Source of the DNA: Mactra quadrangularis
Taxonomy: Eukaryota; Mollusca; Bivalvia; Venerida; Mactridae
Direction: 5' to 3'
Assembly: GCA_025267735.1 (NCBI GenBank)
Contig: CM046294.1
Span: 406,001 to 470,000, forward strand
DNA: 64,000 nucleotides
The translations under genes and the position numbers were made by a program. Of this stretch, positions 9,755 to 21,424 are shown one piece after another (position 1 is the first letter of the stretch; each line of letters opens with the position of its first letter). Below the pieces are notes generated by a model. That model was not told the DNA's origin. It did no database searches and was given only the letters and a program-made list of their open reading frames with translations.

Positions 9755-10863
9755 ATAATACGATATAAATGATTTGCTGATATTCATATCGCTTTGTGCG
9801 TATCCTTTACAGAACATACCTATGGATAAACCCATGCAAAAAATCTGGATAAAATAAACTTTTTCAATATCTATAGACATACTAAGCTCATGCCCAGTCG
9901 ATTACAGTGACAGCTAGCTCGGACTAACACCTTACCTTGTTGAGAATGGGTTCATGAAAAATTCTCGGTTTACCGATACCTGTAGACCCGTACTTGTATT
10001 GGTATACCGTGAGTAGTAAGCAAAGGAGGCAAGGTATTGTTCATATACATGTATACGCAATAAGTGACTTAAGAACGTCAACTTTGAAATACTTACAACC
10101 CAAAGATAACCAACACCGGAAAGTCTTGCAATAATAACGAGAAAATGATGAACATTTTACAGACATGATCTTTCAGATGAGTTCACTAAACATTTGATCT
10201 TAATCATTAAGTAACAGATAAGTATATTTTATCATGGACGATACAACGTATAAACGTGTGTTTACATGATGAACGGTCATAATGTTTATTGACATATGCT
10301 AATTTTATACAAGTTTGTTATGTGTATTCATGAATTTGTATTTGGTATATAAAGATTAAAGTATGCTTGATAGAACCATATGTTAGTCATTATCATGGCC
10401 GTCACCTCATTATGTTTTAAGAGACTTACATTTTATGCCGTTTTTTCCGACAGAACATGTAATAAAATTATCAAAATGATATCAATGTTGTTAATTAATT
10501 TTTCCTATCCGCTTGGACGAAGCTGTCACCTTCTGGTAGAAAATTAATGAGTGTTGTTAGGAAACACAGCCATTGCCTATGTTGAGTAAAATCTTATAAA
10601 TAGATGGTGTAAATGGCGTCAATGGCGTCAAAAGTGCCATTATAATCAACTTTTTAATTAGGATAAACAACAGTGGTTGCTGTTGCGATTTTTTTTTCAC
10701 TTTAAACAAAATGCCGGCTCCACCTTGTCAGTAGGCCTACTGGTTAGAGAAATAGGAATGTTCAGAAAAGTTGGATACGTGAGTCGATATCATAAACATA
10801 ACTTATAACAAAAGTTTTCAAAAACGATGTAAAAACAGTGAAGCAAAATCTTGCAAAAATATG
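9755..10863. other. intergenic, no gene seen
   Basis: AT-rich noncoding DNA. A possible polyadenylation signal AATAAA for copy 2 lies near 9853. The doublet AATGGCGTCAATGGCGTC at about 10612-10629 is a short local duplication. Nothing else is recognised. Confidence 0.35.
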
Positions 10864-10935
10864 TTCCGGTGCCGGGAATCGAACCCGGGCCGCCTGGGTG
10901 AAAACCAGGAATCCTAACCACTAGACCACACCGGA
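10864..10935 (-). tRNA. tRNA-Glu (anticodon TTC)
   Basis: Same 72-nt sequence as the others. A T5 terminator follows at 10855-10859. The 5' flank (10936 onward) is the duplicated block shared with 1525, 48027 and 52048, beginning with the same ACTTGCTACT... junction as the first gene. Confidence 0.97.
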
Positions 10936-11180
10936 TACTTGCTACTGTAAGGCACATACAAGGTTTACATGAATTGTGTACTTTACAACTGATGTAATCA
11001 ATCTGCTTACATAGGCCAAACAAAATTATTATATATAATGTTGGTTTCCGAGATGTTGCAATTATATTGCAAAAATTTAAATTGTCTTTTATCCTTAAAT
11101 TATCACTGCCATTTGTTAGTATACTTATATATTCAAAAGGCTGCTGTATTTAAATCTTACAACAACGTACACCGGGAACA
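10936..11180 (-). repeat. duplicated 5' flank of tRNA-Glu unit
   Basis: Matches 1597-1850 in the same orientation and the inverted counterpart at about 47770-48026: CAAGGTTTACATGAATTGTG, TAATCAATCTGCTTA, ATAGGCCAAACAAAA and TTGGTTTCCGAGATGTTGCA. Similarity runs about 240 bp, with the indels expected of an old duplication. Confidence 0.75.
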
Positions 11181-11520
11181 TCCCAGAAAATGTTACTACA
11201 TATACTTACAGCTTAGATTCACAAAAACAATCAAAATTCTATAGATTTTGCATTTTATTATTTGACCATTAATTTAAGTAAATTTTGCGATGCACACAGT
11301 ACGCGCTGTATATTACAGGTACAAAAATAAGTAAATTCTCATTGACTTACAGACATTGAATCACTACTGTTCTAAAATCATTCTTAAAAAGAATGGAAAG
11401 ATAAACCCGCATGACCTAACGCATTTGCAATTTTCCGTATTTATAAAAAATATGAACAAAAAAATAGTTTATATACCCTAATTTTGTAAAAAAAATGAAA
11501 ATAACTTTGCAAAAAATATT
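11181..11520. repeat. duplicated 3' flank of tRNA-Glu unit
   Basis: The stretch at about 11290-11460 has TATATTACAGGTAC, CTGTTCTAAAATCATTCT, AAAAAGAATGGAAAGAT and ACGCATTTGCAATTTTCCG. These recur inverted at 47420-47580, downstream of the plus-strand tRNA-Glu at 47344. The rest of the interval is featureless. Confidence 0.65.
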
Positions 11521-11592
11521 TTCCGGTGCCGGGAATCGAACCCGGGCCGCCTGGGTGAAAACCAGGAATCCTAACCACTAGACCACACCGGA
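11521..11592 (-). tRNA. tRNA-Glu (anticodon TTC)
   Basis: Identical mature sequence. It is the only copy in which the bases right after the discriminator are AAAT rather than CA or AC. A T6 run at 11511-11516 can act as terminator. Together with the gene at 10864 it forms a second close pair, 585 bp apart, like the 1525/2210 pair. Confidence 0.97.
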
Positions 11593-11792
11593 TACTTGAT
11601 TCCATGTGGAACAGTATCAAATACTATCTAAAATAGCTGCATCTCTTGCCAGAAAATTTGGTAGCTTTCTTTTAGAGACTCCTGTTCGGATTCTTATTAG
11701 TTTCGGTCAAACATTCATCCTGTATCTTAATGGTTGTGAGCATACACTTCATTTTTTGGCGCAGTTTAACACTGTAAAAGTCATATCCATGG

Positions 11793-11925
11793 TGATTTAG
11801 AATCAGTGGTAGGAGGAAGAATGGCCGTAGAAATGATTTCATGACCAAACTCTACGAAAGTATAATCCGCCTTGGAATCGAACACACGATCACTTCATGT
11901 TCGTTAACCATACTAATCATGGCTC
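11793..11925 (-). mobile_element. SINE with tRNA-Lys-like head, 5' part
   Basis: The reverse-complement body words AGAATCAGTGGTAGGAGGAA and GAATGGCCGTAGAAATGA are followed by ATTTCATGACCAAACTC, CGAAAGTAT and the remains of the tRNA-like B-box (GGAATCGAAC). The 3' half of the element is missing. Confidence 0.6.
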
Positions 11926-13190
11926 GTATTTAACAAAAAAATGGACTTGCTAATTTTTGCGACTTGACTTTATTTCAACTCGCAAAATGAAAGAAGCACT
12001 CGCATTGTTTTCCAAATATTAGTGGTGTAACTATTCACATGTGCAATATAAAAACATCAGAGTGCTATATTTAACTAAAGACGGAGTTTTTTGTGAGATA
12101 GACAAAGAATATCGAACATGTATCTTTCCGACGCTTATTGTAACATGTAGCGATACAGATGAGTAGCAGTAGAGCCAAAGATAGAACTCTCAATCTATCA
12201 AGGCATTTCAATGCTGAGTTTAGCCTCATTAGCTTAGACAGTAATATTTTTCCGGCGATTTCAAATCGCGAAAATTTGCGAGTTGAAAAAAGGTTACTGC
12301 AGTTTTCAAATTCCACTTGCATTTTGCGAGTATGCGAGCTTAAATTCGATCCCTGCATGATACTAACTACATCTGATTTAAGGACGAAATTTCATTATTA
12401 GCAAACAAGATAGTCTAATATCAAACATGAAAACTTTAAGAAAAACTGCTAAAATGGACGATTAAAGTTTAGCAATGATATTTACAGTGATGGGTTTAAT
12501 GTAATGAAAACTAAATATTTATTTGACCGAGTAATATAAACTATAAAGACATTCGCATAGAGAATGAACTCTTAGACTTAGTACACTTCTCTAACATTAC
12601 CCCACCCCAAGGCTTAACCCGTATTTATACAGCATACAGGTCATTAATTAATTCAAAATAATCGCTGGATTCTTCTTTGCATAATTATTTTTGTATACAT
12701 AATACTTAAACATATTGGGTAAAATTGTCCTATGTCAACAGTTGGCTAATCAAACAATTCAACTAGATTTTATAAATTAGTTTATTGAAAGAACGCCGGA
12801 ACGCTGGCCAATTTTCGGTCAATTTTTACATTCATGCTTGTTAGAACAGTACACTATTTTTTTCAAAACAATTGTCAACGATTTGGTAAAGAATTTGGCA
12901 ACCCGTCTAGAGGTTTAAAAGTCTTGTTCGCGACGTCGGTAAAATATCTTATTTTTTACTGCTGACAAGAAAGACAATAGAGTTAAATGTCCGTAGCAAA
13001 CCGATCCACTTTGACATTAGGAACAGAACAGAACAGAACAGAATAGAATAAACCGTTTATTTAGGAAAATGTAATGGTCGGTTTAGCATAACAATTTCGA
13101 GTGGGCGTTAACACCATGTAGTGGAAATAGTATTTTAAAAAGAACATTGGAATTTGGTATTTTAATGTTTTGCTGATATTAAGTTATTCC
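11926..13190. other. intergenic, no gene seen
   Basis: Mostly AT-rich sequence. A short imperfect ACAGA repeat is at 13021-13046. The overlapping open frames around 12071-12401 on both strands have no protein-like composition, and the sequence looks noncoding. Confidence 0.35.
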
Positions 13191-13194
13191 ACAG

Positions 13195-13213
13195 GAAAAT
13201 GGACGCAGAAACG
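13195..13213 (+). other. candidate coding micro-exon MDAET
   Basis: The stretch reads as acceptor GTTATTCCACAG, then GAAAATGGACGCAGAAACG, then donor GTGAGT. That gives a 19-nt exon with an ATG and five codons, ending in phase 0. The large exon at 34855 also begins in phase 0 and lacks an obvious start of its own, so this could be its first coding exon across a roughly 21.6-kb intron. This is inference from splice-site appearance only. Confidence 0.25.
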
Positions 13214-14082
13214 GTGAGTTTATTTTGTTTAATATTACAATTTAGATGGACGAGTATAAAATTAAGTTTAATTAACAAATAGATTTTCAATTCTAAAACA
13301 CAGACTATGTTAAAAAATTAACCCCTCGATTATTTCTAACCAGTCATTGATTATGATTTATAGATATGTTCTATCAGTAACAATTATGCATTTGTCAAAA
13401 TAAACACTAAAGTGATCGTTAGTTCGTTTCGTTTGAACTATTTGTAATATCATTAGAATTATAAGACGTTTTCTGTCTTTAGATATATAGGCGGTCTCTG
13501 ATGCTAAAATTTATGAACGGATAATACGAGGACCACATTGAGTATGCTGATTAACTTCAATTATATTGATAATGACAAAATTAAGACAATATAAGTATTT
13601 ATGAACACATTCTTTTTTAGAATTTATCGTGGGTTTCTTGAAAAGCTGCGGGACAAAACGCTATTATATTTTTACTTTTCGATGTTTTTTTCTGATGTAA
13701 AATAGTGAAAACATAACATTGTCTAAGTTAAGTTTGTCTACATATGTATTGACTTGAGAATCTATAAAACTATTTACTATTGATGTCGTTTCTTAAGTTA
13801 ATAAATTAAAATTGTTAGGTCTAATTTTAAACAAAACAACTGTGAAGGACTTCGTGTAGGCCTACAATTTGTTTCATTTAAATGCTTCTTATACTCTGAA
13901 ATGTCTAATTCGCTGTCAGTTTTGGTGAACATTCTAAGACCATTCATGGCTTACTTTTCTAACACAATTATGTAATTATGTAACCTATTGAAATTAAAAG
14001 AATGTTACATTCTTTTCCTTTGGATCAAATTCATAATTTTCTGAGAGACTTAGTTTCAAGCAAACCTGTATCATTTGCATTC
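13214..14082. other. intergenic or intronic, nothing recognised
   Basis: AT-rich sequence with no repeats or frames I can support. Confidence 0.35.
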
Positions 14083-14157
14083 TTCTCATTCCCAAAAGAT
14101 ATCAAAAGTCTCGATCTTTGAATCTAGAATATTAATAACCTCTGGATACGAGATTGA
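14083..14157. mobile_element. decayed palindromic micro-element
   Basis: The left arm has TCTCATTCCCAAAAGATATC and AAAAGTCTCGATC. The right arm has TCTAGAATATTAATAACCTC, TGGATACGAGATTG. The arms are imperfect inverses and share the CTCGTA-CC-AGAGG-TATCAAGATTCT vocabulary of the intact copies. No target duplication can be read. Confidence 0.45.
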
Positions 14158-16011
14158 TTATCTGAAACCCAAATTTCAACATCCTTTGAAAAATCAGGGG
14201 GACCTGAGTATTCCGGATCACTAATGGCCATTCACTAACCCTCCCAGCTATATCCTCCCAATACGATAAGTTCATCAAAGTAAGTAACCAAACTAGAGAA
14301 CAGAATATTTCAGAACACGAATGGTAGTAAAAGTTTGTTTCTTCCCACTTATTTCATGTCACCAACGCTATTCAAGAGACATAAAGACCTCAACATTAAT
14401 GACGGACAGCTGTTTAAATCTCCGAAAGGTATATTTATACTATTTTAATACAGTGAGGTTATGGACCGTTCATATCCTTTACCAAAACAAATCGTACTTG
14501 AATTCAGAATAGTTCTATTAGAGTCTTTACAGTCATATTTAATCGAGGTGTCAAACACATAAGTGGGGTAAGTTGATAGGCGCTTCTAAAGTTTATGAAA
14601 ACATAGAGGTTTATTCATTAAAAACATTTTGTCCTTGGATTGCAGGATACCTAAAACGTAGCATTGTTGAAAATTTTCAAAAAGAACTATTTGTATTAAT
14701 TACGTACGTATTTATATAAGAACTTTACAATAACCATTACTTACTTCAAGTTAGGCATATTTGCTTCAGTAAAAATAGGTCTACAGTTTATATCAACAGG
14801 GTTCCATGTTTAAAGAACTATGGATTCCAAATAGTGACAAAAGTAAGACGTTGGTGTGAAGTAATTTATTCGTTTAATAAAGTTAAATTTGTTAACACTG
14901 GAAACTTTTATATATTTTATTATACAGTAAAGTTCCGTTCTAAAGACCACCTTAGTTATTGCATAGTCTTACGATTTTTGACGTTTCTTAAGTCTCGAAC
15001 GCGCTTAAGTTTAGAAGTCCCTATATTACCATTATGCTATCACGACCTTCGAAAAACAAGGTTCACGAAGGGTCAAAATTGGCCCCGTGTTATTGGTAAA
15101 ATAGGTAATTCTCAATTTCTATTTCAAATTCACTTTCCAAAATCCTTTGCTTACTTCCTCAAACTCTGACTCTATGATATCAAGTTCTTAAATAACGATC
15201 TCATACTCAATCCCTTCTATCTAATATCTCATATTTTCAACCCACTCAAAATCAGCTTACTTTATGAAACTCTCAGTCATAATACAGAAAAACTCAACTC
15301 ATAGTTTGAAATAATGCATATCCCGAATGTCTACAGGCTTGAATAATAATGAGTTTGCAAGTTGCAGCAAAGGTTATAACTGATAAGCAAATGCCATGAT
15401 GATCTATCATTACCTTGACGACTAAAATTGTAAATGTATCATATATAATTGTGTTGAAAGTGAAAACATAAATGTGCAAATTGTACATAAAACTTCCTAA
15501 AATACTTTGTAAGTGACACATTAAATGTGAGTATTTGTCAAAACATTCCAATTTCGACGTTAATTTAAATAACTTATCATGATGTCAGAGTTATTCCGAT
15601 TTCGGCGTTAATTTTGTATAATTTTTGCAGAAGGCGAAATGTGAAATATATATATCAAAGGCATAATTTGTCAACTCTCCACATTTCAGACATTCATTTA
15701 AATGCAAAACATCTTTACTTCCGGCGTTTATATATAATACAATTAATTTGATAAATCGTTTTAATGGCGAGACGAAACAATGCATATTTTGACCTCAGCG
15801 TTATTACCATTATGTGCTTTAATAGTGCAATTAGTGTATTCTCCTTATATTCTCAAATTAAAGTTTTCATTAATTACTTGCATTAATTATCAATTATGGT
15901 TAGTTGTATGTTGGTACAAAAGTCTTTGTTTTAGAACACAAGTATTCCAGTATTCTTACCATTACAAGTAAAGAAAAAAACTTAGAGTGAAATATACGAC
16001 ATCGTTAAGAT
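14158..16011. other. intergenic; possible Tigger-like relic near 14925
   Basis: At 14925-14955 the sequence CAGTAAAGTTCCGTTCTAAAGACCACC looks like a decayed pogo/Tigger-type terminus, but I cannot find its partner. The open frames at 14834-15169 and 15294-15971 are AT-rich and not protein-like. Confidence 0.35.
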
Positions 16012-16190
16012 ACAGTGAAGTTCCACTGTAAAGACTATAATTTTATTTATTGCCAAATCAAGCGGACTTTTTATGATATTAGGTCCCAAATGCTAATTAT
16101 GAGATCATAAAAAGTCTCTATATTAAGGCCATTCCGCTGTTAAGACCATTTATTTTGCAGTTGAACTCTATTGAATTAAGTTCTGGAGCT
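16012..16190. mobile_element. pogo/Tigger-like relic
   Basis: It starts CAGTGAAGTTCCACTGTAAA and includes two inverted words, ACTTTTTATGATATTAGG and ATGAGATCATAAAAAGT, then AAGGCCATTCCGCTGTTAAG. The pattern of TTAAGACC words near both ends is typical of short Tigger-derived elements. Boundaries are approximate. Confidence 0.4.
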
Positions 16191-16518
16191 TCCAGATTCG
16201 AAAAAAAAATATTCACGGTGTTCATAGCTAGTCATTCAAAATGAAATACGATCGAAGCTTTTATCATTCTTGGGCGACATGGCCATCATACAGTTGCGCG
16301 TAAAGGCGACCAGTGTGATCCCAAATCATTAAATAGGCCTACTCTTCGAACCGCATTGGTCGCCCCAGCTACAGATTCTACGAACCAGCGCCAATATTTG
16401 TGTTCGGCTGCTAGCTATGAAAGGCGAAACTTTGACTTTGATAGTTTAACCAACTTAGAATGTTGTCATCGAGAATAGACACTCTTTTTTATCAATTACA
16501 ACATGGGTAGTATGAGTC

Positions 16519-16536
16519 CTCTCTCTCTCTCTCTCT
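16519..16536. repeat. CT microsatellite
   Basis: A pure CT run of nine units, with TCCT before it and GATT after. A GA tract of about ten units at 43963-43982 is the only other long dinucleotide run of this type in the window. Confidence 0.9.
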
Positions 16537-16569
16537 GATTTCGACCGTCCGATGAAGTCATTATTTCAG

Positions 16570-16640
16570 GTGACGGAAAATGCCGGATAGTTACGAGTGT
16601 AAGTCCTCCCCAATCGTAATAACTCGGCATTTTCCGTGAC
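16570..16640. repeat. 71-bp foldback hairpin
   Basis: The ends GTGACGGAAAATGCCG and CGGCATTTTCCGTGAC differ by one base from perfect inverse complements. The stem can extend through the TTACGA / TCGTAA words toward the centre. Its length equals that of the palindromic element at 20451, but the sequence is unrelated and no flanking direct repeat is evident. Confidence 0.6.
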
Positions 16641-17382
16641 ATGTTCCCATTGGACAAACCCTATCGAGTTCTCCTCCTGACGAATGGTATAAAATCTCGT
16701 CAAGTAAGAGCACGTGCGATCTATAAGGGTGAGGCTAAAAATCGAATTCCGGACATCCTGTTGCAATTACAATCGTCGACAAAACTGATAAGATACATTG
16801 AGATTATATCTAGGAATAAATTTACATAACAAGTGTTTTATCAGATAGCTGCAGTCACATGTCGCTGATTCTACATATTTTAGTTAATCAATTTTAATTA
16901 AATCAGCTTGTTTTGGCCTCAAACTGTTCGCTTATTTCTTTTGGCACAAAGTTATGGCTCTTAGCTAAGATTAATAGTTGATATGTATAATGTAATTTAA
17001 ATTTATCGTGTATTGAATTGATTACAATTTTGATAAAGTACCACAAAGTTGGTCTAAGGTTTGAGAGACCTATTTGGCGAACACTGTTAGCTAATTTACA
17101 GCAAAAAAGTCTCTTGGCACGTACCTATGAAATTTCTACTTGACATATGCCCCTTCCCACTCCAACTTCGATTCGAACGTTGAACTAGACTCTAGTTTTA
17201 ATCACATAAGGCTCATATACATACTTAAATAAAAGTCGCCTTTAGTATTTTTGTTTTTGTTTTAATACTCTTTTCATCATTCTGATCGACCCGCCCAGAT
17301 AGTATGGTATACTAATTTATCTTGGCTCTATTGTGAAACAAGTTCTAACAACTTTTCAGATTTTTCAGTGCCCCACACCCCC
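16641..17382. other. intergenic, no gene seen
   Basis: The overlapping open frames just right of the hairpin (to about 16829) could be a fragment of an old element, but I cannot assign them. The remainder is AT-rich and featureless. Confidence 0.35.
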
Positions 17383-17530
17383 CCCCCCCCCAGTACTGAG
17401 CTAGTAAGATAAAACAAATTTGCACAAGGAAACAACGGGGGTAGTTTTTGGATGGGATTCGAACCATCGCAGAGCTTGCTATCCAATGATTACCAGTCCA
17501 ACGTCGTGACCGCTCGGCCACGCCCGCTTC
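17383..17530 (-). mobile_element. SINE with tRNA-Ser-like head
   Basis: On the minus strand the head reads GCGGGCGTGGCCGAGCGGTC, a Ser-type D-arm start, with TTGGACTGGTAATCATTGG and then the B-box GGTTCGAATCCC. It is followed by the body CCGTTGTTTCCTTG and the end CTAGCTCAGTACTGG next to a run of 14 C (on the plus strand). Sister copies are at 43325, 57215 and 63370. The anticodon position would read GGT, which does not fit tRNA-Ser, so this is not a working tRNA gene. Confidence 0.75.
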
Positions 17531-18217
17531 TAGAATCGGTAGCACGACTAAAGAACGAATTAGGGAATTGTTATTTCGATTCCCGGGCGGAAGCTTAGCT
17601 ACATACCTTCGTAAAAATTGACCATGATAAATCTCCTACATCCATTCTTGTTTCTACTTCTGTATCAAATAGACTAGTTTTCAGTCACTGGCGAGGATGT
17701 GTGTTTAGCATTAGACTAAAAAATTCAAAAAACTACTGGTCTATCCAAGGCTCGTAAGGAGGACGACTGACCGCCACAATATGACCGAAAACATGATGAA
17801 ATGTGGCATAAAATTATGATTACAATATTCTTGATGTAATGAAGACTGTATCGTACAAAATAAACCAAGGGACCTTTGTAATAGTATGTAAACATATAGT
17901 TTATCAGACCTATATCAGAATACCTTTGAAGTTAAATACAAAGACTCTAAGTATTATAGATTTGGTACAATATTGTAATATTGTATTCATGGTCCATTTA
18001 ATCAAGTATCGATACTGATTATAGATCGTGATATAGTTGGTACACATTAACTTGAGACAGATTATTACATGACTGGCATCGGTAATTACACTAGTTGCAG
18101 ACGATTAAAAAATGCTTTTTATTGTCTAAGTTTCATGCTTACGCACGTTCACCGACTTTACAACTATTACATCTGGTCATTGGGCTACTGGTATCTATTT
18201 ATCAATCTCCCATGGTA
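17531..18217. other. intergenic, no gene seen
   Basis: AT-rich sequence. A fragment like the SINE body (TTTCAGTCACTGGCGAGG, near 17679) is too short to call. Confidence 0.35.
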
Positions 18218-18423
18218 GTCTTTTTACTCCACTTATAAGTGTAACCGACAAATTGGCGCATCGGAATTATACCTCCCTCGCAGGTACCCATTCACACCTA
18301 GGTGAAGTGAAGCAATCGCAGGTAAATTTCTTGCTCGAGGAAATAAGCAGTGCCCCTAGTGGGACTCAAACCCAGTACCACTCGATCCCTGAGCGCGCGT
18401 CCTACCACTGGACTACTGCTCCT
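18218..18423 (-). mobile_element. tRNA-derived SINE, second family
   Basis: The minus strand shows the same order as the copy at 6782: a head with CAGTAGTCCAGTGGTAGGAC and GGGTTTGAGTCCCACTAGGG, then a core with ACCTGCGATTGCTTCACTTC, CACCTAGGTGTGAATGGG and TACCTGCGAGGGAGG. This copy keeps the core better than the one at 6782. Confidence 0.75.
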
Positions 18424-20279
18424 ATTAAATGTACGCAAATTATATGGAGATGGAACTTTCGTCTTTTTTTCAATTTTTATAAGCTATGGCATATTTCGTC
18501 AGTGATCGATGTCAGTTTGTTTGATTATTTAATTGATTGATTGAATCGATCAACTGCATGATTGAACAATGATTGATTCATCTATCAATCAATAAGGAGT
18601 TTAATTAAATTTTGCATTTTAAACATGGATCGGAAGACTTAAGTCTCATTGAAATTAGGTATATGCTCCACCAGATTTCCGTTACCATAGATTTTGGGTA
18701 TTAGAAGAATACATGTATAAAATCCTATTTTAATTAGTTTGCAAGACGGTTGGTATTGTGTAACTTATATATCAACAAATTAGATTTTCATGTGATTCAA
18801 GACTAGTATTATTTAAAATTTATGCACTGTAAATATATATACGATTTACGCGTGATGTAAGATTGTTTTTTAATTTCGCTTGTCTCCTTGGATCGTATAT
18901 TTAAGATTTAATATGTATGCAGCTGCAAATCAAATAATACGTTAAGCAGAGCATAATGATTGTATGGATATGCTATGAAACCTTAACACCTTAGACATTA
19001 AATTAATTTTAATATGAGAGATGTGGCAGTTGTACTAATGAGGGTTCCATTTATCACTTTAAAAAGATTAATAAGTAATGGATGTTGTTGAAAAGGGGCT
19101 ACAGTTTACAATGATTGTTTATTTGATATTGTTGTTGATAAGTGGGTAATGTATATGGATGGCTGTTGTTGGGAGATGGTTGTACATCAGAGGCTATTGT
19201 TGTCGGGGTATGTGTGCCATTGTGAAGGTATGGCTGTTGTTTGGAGATAACTGTTGTTGTGAAATGATTTAAGCCTGGAGTTGTCTTTTGTTTTGAGATT
19301 GGTGTTGCTGGTGGGATTTGGTCTGGTGGACAGGCTTGTTCTTCACTTGTACATTATACCTTAATTTGTAAAATCCATTGTTATCCTGAGCTTGTCTTTG
19401 AAAGAAATAATATACGTTTCCATCTGATGTATTAAGCATTAATTACTGCCCACAATTTCTGACACTGTGCATTCAGAATGATTATACCTGAATGATAATT
19501 TGGAATTCGGACGATAAAAAATACATCATGAACTGAAGCATTAATAATATTAGGTCTACAATACATGTATATGTAGTCAACTTGTAACACTAAAATATTT
19601 GGCAGACACTGGAGTGACGTCTGTCAGCTTACTTAAATCAATGACTTCATATAATTAAGTGTCAAAAGTTAAAACTTGATCAAAGAGCTGATATAAGCAA
19701 ATCTCTCACGGTGATTTTAAAAGTTAAATAAGCATTAAACATTTTATATACAAATCCTATTAAATATTATATAAGTATTAACCTTACTTAATTAGAGTAT
19801 TAAGTTAAGCATGGTCGTTTCTTATTTCTTCTATGTCGGGAGTTTTCAATGTCAAATGGCAATATAAGGCCATTTCGAGACCATAAAATATATGCAATGC
19901 ATGGTGTTTCAATTACGAAATAATCATAGATAGACCTTCGCGAAGTGTTCTCGGACCAATCTTAACTAACTGGAAAAGAAAATTGACATAGTATATGTTC
20001 AACATACATGTATAGTCAGGGTTACTCGAGACTTCTTTGAAAAAAATTAAAGCCCATTCTATTGATAGAAGGTGAAGATATCACACCAAGACCTTTGTGT
20101 ACAAAACTTAGTAATGCCAGCTGACGCTTTGTCCTTGTTATTGTTTTATTTATTTGTAATACATTGTATATGTTTCTTGTAAATGTGTGGTCTTTGACAT
20201 AAAACTTGTAAATGGCCAAAGGCATATATAATGCCGCTTTTTTGCCCAATTAATATGTATACATGTATTGATAAATCTT
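18424..20279. other. intergenic with TG-rich low-complexity tract
   Basis: The interval 19081-19330 is a degenerate GTTGTTG / TGGTTG-rich tract, probably an old minisatellite. ATTGATTGAATCGATC-type words occur at 18524-18595. A repeat fragment with GATAGAAGGTGAAGATATCA and CTTTGTGTACAAAAC at about 20063-20107 recurs at 28025-28065. No gene is visible. Confidence 0.4.
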
Positions 20280-20410
20280 ACTCAACTGTCAGTGGCGCAT
20301 ACTTTAATCCCGCTGATTTAAATATTCACAATAGTACTTCTGTACTCACGATAGATAAAATTCTATGTAAATAAGCGGATTTTATATATGCGACACCAAC
20401 AGTTGAATAA
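20280..20410. mobile_element. CAACTGTCAG-type MITE
   Basis: The left end CTCAACTGTCAGTGGCGCAT, then TAATCCCGCTGATTTAAATA, is mirrored at the right end by a decayed GTAAATAAGCGGATTTTATA and CAACAGTTGAAT. This is one of at least five members in the window (see 21425, 28965, 38105, 41195). No coding capacity. Confidence 0.7.
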
Positions 20411-20450
20411 AATTTTACAATAATACGATGATATATTATGCCACGTTACT

Positions 20451-20521
20451 CATTCTCGTTCCCAGAGTCTAGTAGGATTCTCAGTGCAAGCGAATCCTAC
20501 TAGACTCTGGGAACGAGAATG
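20451..20521. mobile_element. 71-bp palindromic micro-element with 9-bp TSD
   Basis: Two perfectly complementary 30-nt arms (20451-20480 and 20492-20521), from CATTCTCGTTCCCAG to AGTAGGATTC, surround an 11-nt loop. The element is flanked by an exact 9-bp direct repeat, CACGTTACT, at 20442-20450 and 20522-20530. The perfect arms and TSD indicate a young insertion. A 9-bp duplication fits Mutator-type transposition, but the element is too short to carry coding sequence. Confidence 0.85.
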
Positions 20522-20846
20522 CACGTTACTAAGTATCATCGTTATTAGAGTCAATAATTATCAACGATATTTACAAAATAAGACTGTCAATGTGACATTC
20601 TGTATCTAAATATATAATGTCTGACTTAATTTCAAAATAAAATCTAGGGTCAACGCTTACTATTTTTATCAACGGAGATAGAATAAACAAGTTTGACATT
20701 ATATGACCTGTCTCAGTTGGTATGCAATTTTATCTGAACCAAGTGTATTAAGTTCATCACGCTTAACGGTAGGTAACTCTTAAGTAAGACTTACAGTCTT
20801 GTTCTATTTATCTCCCTTCAAACAAGATACTCGGATTGTATGAGTT

Positions 20847-21271
20847 GGGGCGGACTTGATTGAGCTACTCTTTTTACTCATCTTGCTTTTTACCTCAGCA
20901 AGTACAATAAAGCAACACAGGGCAGTTTCTCTCGATGCACACTGATCTCCCCTGTGCATAAGCAGGGAAATGTAGAGTGTGACGTCAACAACAAAAAATG
21001 GTTGCGCCTACAGAAAGAAGAACGCTCTTCTGATGTGAAACTTGTAAGATGTTTTTCATGTCAATGGAAGTGTTCAATAGACATGAATGTGTAGCAACTG
21101 GTAAAGAATCTTCATCATCTTCCGACGAACTTCTACTAGATTCGTCAAACAAGGCTAACGCCATGCCAGCTGTAATATTTTTCATTTGATTCACGGTTCC
21201 CAACGGAGTACTCTGGGAGTACACGAAATTTACTCTGGAGTAAACAGAGTTATTCGAATCAAGTCCGCCCC
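20847..21271. mobile_element. 425-bp TIR element carrying a transposase-like N-terminal relic
   Basis: The termini are a perfect 15-bp inverted repeat, GGGGCGGACTTGATT, at 20847-20861 and 21257-21271. Inside, on the minus strand from the ATG at 21185, a short frame encodes MKNITAGMALALFDESSRSS followed by SEDDED, then runs out after about 66 residues. An acidic-serine leader after ALALFD resembles the N-termini of some DDE transposases (HARBI1-like), so this may be an internally deleted derivative; that is inference. The target duplication is not clear. Confidence 0.6.
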
Positions 21272-21424
21272 TAGAGGGTTAAAAATTTCGAGGTTCTATA
21301 TCTATGTATGATTAGTGGTCATTGAGCCAGACAACTGTCCATGATTGTTTTATTAAGTGAAGTTATAAATAGGTGTTGTGGTCATGTGATCATCTGTGTA
21401 ATTTCTATGTTCAGGTATTGATAA

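Noticed and set aside
1525..11592. CRISPR-like array from repeated identical 72-bp segments
   Set aside because: The repeats are tRNA genes with irregular, kilobase-scale spacing in a eukaryotic context.
12071..12401. Overlapping 95- and 80-codon frames on opposite strands
   Set aside because: Mutual shadows with random-looking composition and no domain.
17440..17526. Possible tRNA-Ser gene on the minus strand
   Set aside because: The anticodon position reads GGT, stems are imperfect and three relatives carry the same downstream body; a SINE head is more likely.
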